Positions 57,727 to 60,000 of a stretch of 60,000 bases of DNA are shown here, one piece after another (position 1 is the first letter of the stretch; each line of letters begins with the position of its first letter). The stretch covers positions 49,721,169 to 49,781,168 of the forward strand of contig OX485806.1 of assembly GCA_950295325.1 (NCBI GenBank). Direction: 5' to 3'. Made by a program: the position numbers and the translations under genes. Below the pieces are notes generated by a model. That model searched no databases. It was not told where the DNA came from and worked only from the letters and a program-made list of their open reading frames with translations. Origin of the DNA: Polytrichum commune. Its lineage: Eukaryota; Streptophyta; Polytrichopsida; Polytrichales; Polytrichaceae.

Positions 57727-60000
57727 GAGAGAGTTATCCAACGCAGCGGATACTGTAACAAGGTTGTGCCGTGAGGCCACACGCGAGGCACTCAGATCTG
57801 CTCCTGAAATTTGGGACACTATGACAAAAACCCAAGATAGAATGATCAAAAACATTCGAACTCGGAACTTCAAAACGTTCATTTCCATCGCCCATAAGGA
57901 TAACGGCGAAGATTTTTTCTATGAGGTGCACCTCATATCTTTTTTATTTTATTTTCCTTATACCTTCATATTCAATTTGTATTTGACATAGAATTTCTTA
58001 CATTACACTCTTCTATGTTGCAGATTGACTGTCATTTTTCCACCTTCCTCGTCATAGATATAACAATAGAGAAACTCCAAAAGGTGGCAACCACACATGT
58101 CGATGCTTCCTTAAAAGCCATGTGGCTTTGTTGGTGGAACTCTCCCGCCAAGGTCAACACCAGAAACAAATTTCCTTCTGTTCTTCCTCTCCATGAGAAA
58201 GTCCTTGACGACTGGCTTAACAAAGCTTCTTTATGGGTACATATACATCTTCAAGTTTTGTTTTTTTCATTTGTTTTTTTTATTCTTTAAAATTTCTAAT
58301 TGTTGGTTTCTTTTAACATAGTTGGAGGAAGGGGTTGAGGCTAAGATTGCATCATTTGAAAACGAGTGTCTCGTCGACATCGACTGGATTTCCACGGAGG
58401 ATAGTTTGCAACCATCCAATTATGTTGAGCATTGGAGGTTCATTTTGTGGGACGAGGCCTTCTGGGTGTATTTTGATGACAAGGGAGTTTTGAAGTTCAT
58501 TACAGGTCTTGATCTCATGGAGTTTGAGGAAGGTCCCATAGCAATCAAACTCGTCGCTTATCGGTAATATTTTGAATTGTCATTTAGTTTAAACTATCTT
58601 CGTTTCCTTTCCTTTTTGCCACTGTTTTTTCTTTGTTTGATGTTCTTCATTTTGTAGGTACATTCATTGTGAGCTTGTCGTGAGAAATGCTCTTCCTTCT
58701 TCTTCCTTACCGTCATTCCTTGAAGATTGGATCGATGACATCTCCAATCTCTGTGTGTACACGTACATGCAACTTACAAAATTTCTACGCGTGTATTTGA
58801 TGGCTCGTGGTTGGTACTTGGATTGCTCTCATGGATTCGTTCCCGACGTAGAGGAACCCCTCTACAACAACCTCGTTTGCTCTGCCCCCCAGGTGATTGC
58901 ATTGGAGGAAGAGTCGGAAGAAGATAATCAAGCTCCTCCATCCAATGAGAAAGAGGTTGCGCAGGTGAAGGGCAAGGGCAAAGGTAGGAAGGTCGCTGCA
59001 CATGCCTCTTCTCAAGTGTTTACTCGTTCTTTCACAAAGGCCTCGGTTCCACGCACTACTACTCCAACCACCACCGTCGTTGGAAGTCCCACCGCAACTT
59101 CTTCTGCCCCTGCCCCCGATCATGTTGCCGCTCCTTCTCATAGCGGCGCAACCATCCCATCAGTGCTTCGCTAGAGGAAGGTTGTTGTACCGGATACATC
59201 TGCGACTTCCTCAGAGAGGTCATCTACACTTTATTTTATTGACAATGTGGATATGGGAGAGCTGATTGAGGATCTCATGAAGACCAAGGTTCCCCCTCCG
59301 GCCTACCGCTGCATACAAGAATTTCTAACCAAGGTTTGTGCCATTTTATTGTTTTATCCATTCATTCCATGGAATTGAACATATGTTTTTTTTTATTTTC
59401 TCTAGATTTTTTATTTTCAGGTTGGAGCGGGCCGTATTCGTCCAAACACCAAGCCTAAGGTTCACACGGGCATTGATCTATTCTTTGCAGATGTGTCCGA
59501 GAACCTACGTGTGTCGAGGATCTCATCCTCGTCCACATATGTTCTTTAGTGGAACAAACAATCTTCCACATACTCTGAGATTTTGTTTGCCTTCGCAAAT
59601 GCCAACCTCTATGATAACGGAGTCATTGTCTTCGTACACACCGCTGATCTTGATGTCTCTAGATCAGTTCACAATTGGGCACACACTAAGGAATTCTACG
59701 TTGCCGAAGACTGTTTTGGCATGAATGACCTCGATCTCCAATCACCCATTAATCCTTTTGAATTGATAAATCCTCTTCAGTTTCATCCGTTTTCATTATT
59801 ACCTTTTTTCTTTCATTTTTGTATTCATAATTCTACTATTCACATTTCGTGCATACTCGCAAGTTCTTCATCAAGGTGTTTGTGCGTAATGAATCCGTTT
59901 TGAATGTCCGGACCTCGGACTTCGAGGACATGAGTTACAATCTCAAGAGAGATGGTTGGTTCAACAACTTCACTGATGTGAAGAACCAATCCATGAGGGA
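57727..60000 (+). pseudogene. Multi-exon gene of unknown role, methyltransferase-like end; runs off the window
   Basis: Proposed exons: 57727-57925, 58024-58236, 58322-58563, 58658-59333, 59421-59779 and about 59864 onward. Each internal junction has GT and AG, and the first three joins preserve frame exactly (for example W/LEEG and AYR/YIHCEL). The protein has a helical N-terminal part (CREATREALRSAPEIWDTM), a WW/WF-rich middle (LWDEAFWVYFDDKG) and an acidic then alanine/threonine/proline-rich linker (58900-59170). The C-terminal domain reads DLFFADV, LYDNGVIVFVHTAD and EFYVAEDCFGMNDLDLQSP. DLFFADV at the place of a D-P-P-Y motif suggests an N6-adenine-type methyltransferase fold, but the catalytic PPY is absent. 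TAG stops are at 59172-59174 and 59547-59549. The join into the last exon is unclear. The first exon may lie upstream or be lost. Confidence 0.6.

Overview
The window looks like nuclear DNA of a land plant with a large, repeat-rich genome. It holds Ty3-type LTR retrotransposons, a CACTA (En/Spm) transposase gene with GT-AG introns, and long AT-rich stretches without genes. I see no rRNA, tRNA, organellar or bacterial signature. A DUF7869-type gene and a multi-exon methyltransferase-like gene recall families I associate with seed-free plants, but this is a weak lineage hint and I do not name a species. I found no gene that I can call an intact host gene; every recognisable coding region is broken.

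Layout. 1-235 is the end of a family-A LTR. 1181-2167 is a family-C solo LTR with its target duplication. 2168-6150 is unassigned. 6150-7010 is a Ty3 gag remnant. 7400-11700 (minus) is a decayed CACTA TNP2 transposase gene, with an inverted repeat around its first domain. 14246-15769 is a family-B LTR carrying a minisatellite, followed by a tRNA-Gly-type primer-binding site. 15.8-24.0 kb has no recognised genes but holds two uncharacterised reading frames, a ~329-bp tandem repeat, a perfect hairpin and a 30-bp minisatellite. 24070-24616 is a truncated family-C LTR with a polypurine tract. 27362-30412 is a 3-kb family-A solo LTR. 30.4-33.17 kb (minus) is a broken Ty3 pol whose RT/RNase H part is tandemly repeated and hit by a 716-bp DNA transposon. 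33174-41797 (minus) is a second Ty3 element: 3' LTR (family B), integrase, RNase H, RT, protease and gag, with gag split by a family-C solo LTR. 42.45-44.8 kb is a DUF7869-type pseudogene cut off by another family-A LTR (44797-47452). 47.45-51.1 kb is unassigned. 51105-54907 is a family-B solo LTR with a second family-B solo LTR inside it. 55377-57152 (minus) is a family-B LTR with its primer-binding site. 57727-60000 is a multi-exon pseudogene that runs off the window.

How the parts relate. Most of the window is a palimpsest of insertions. Four LTR insertions (C1, C3, B3, B4) and the long LTR A1 each have perfect 5-bp target duplications, so ancestral junctions can be read directly. In the Ty3 element at 33-42 kb, removing the C3 insertion and one target copy puts the gag start into the frame used downstream, which independently confirms the reconstruction. 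Seven of its eight in-frame nonsense codons are TGA, as expected for decay by cytosine deamination in methylated DNA. The best candidates for undescribed biology are the short inverted-repeat DNA element at 31649-32364 with an 87-codon reading frame, the family-B LTRs that carry unrelated minisatellites inside one conserved frame, and the multi-exon gene at the right edge.
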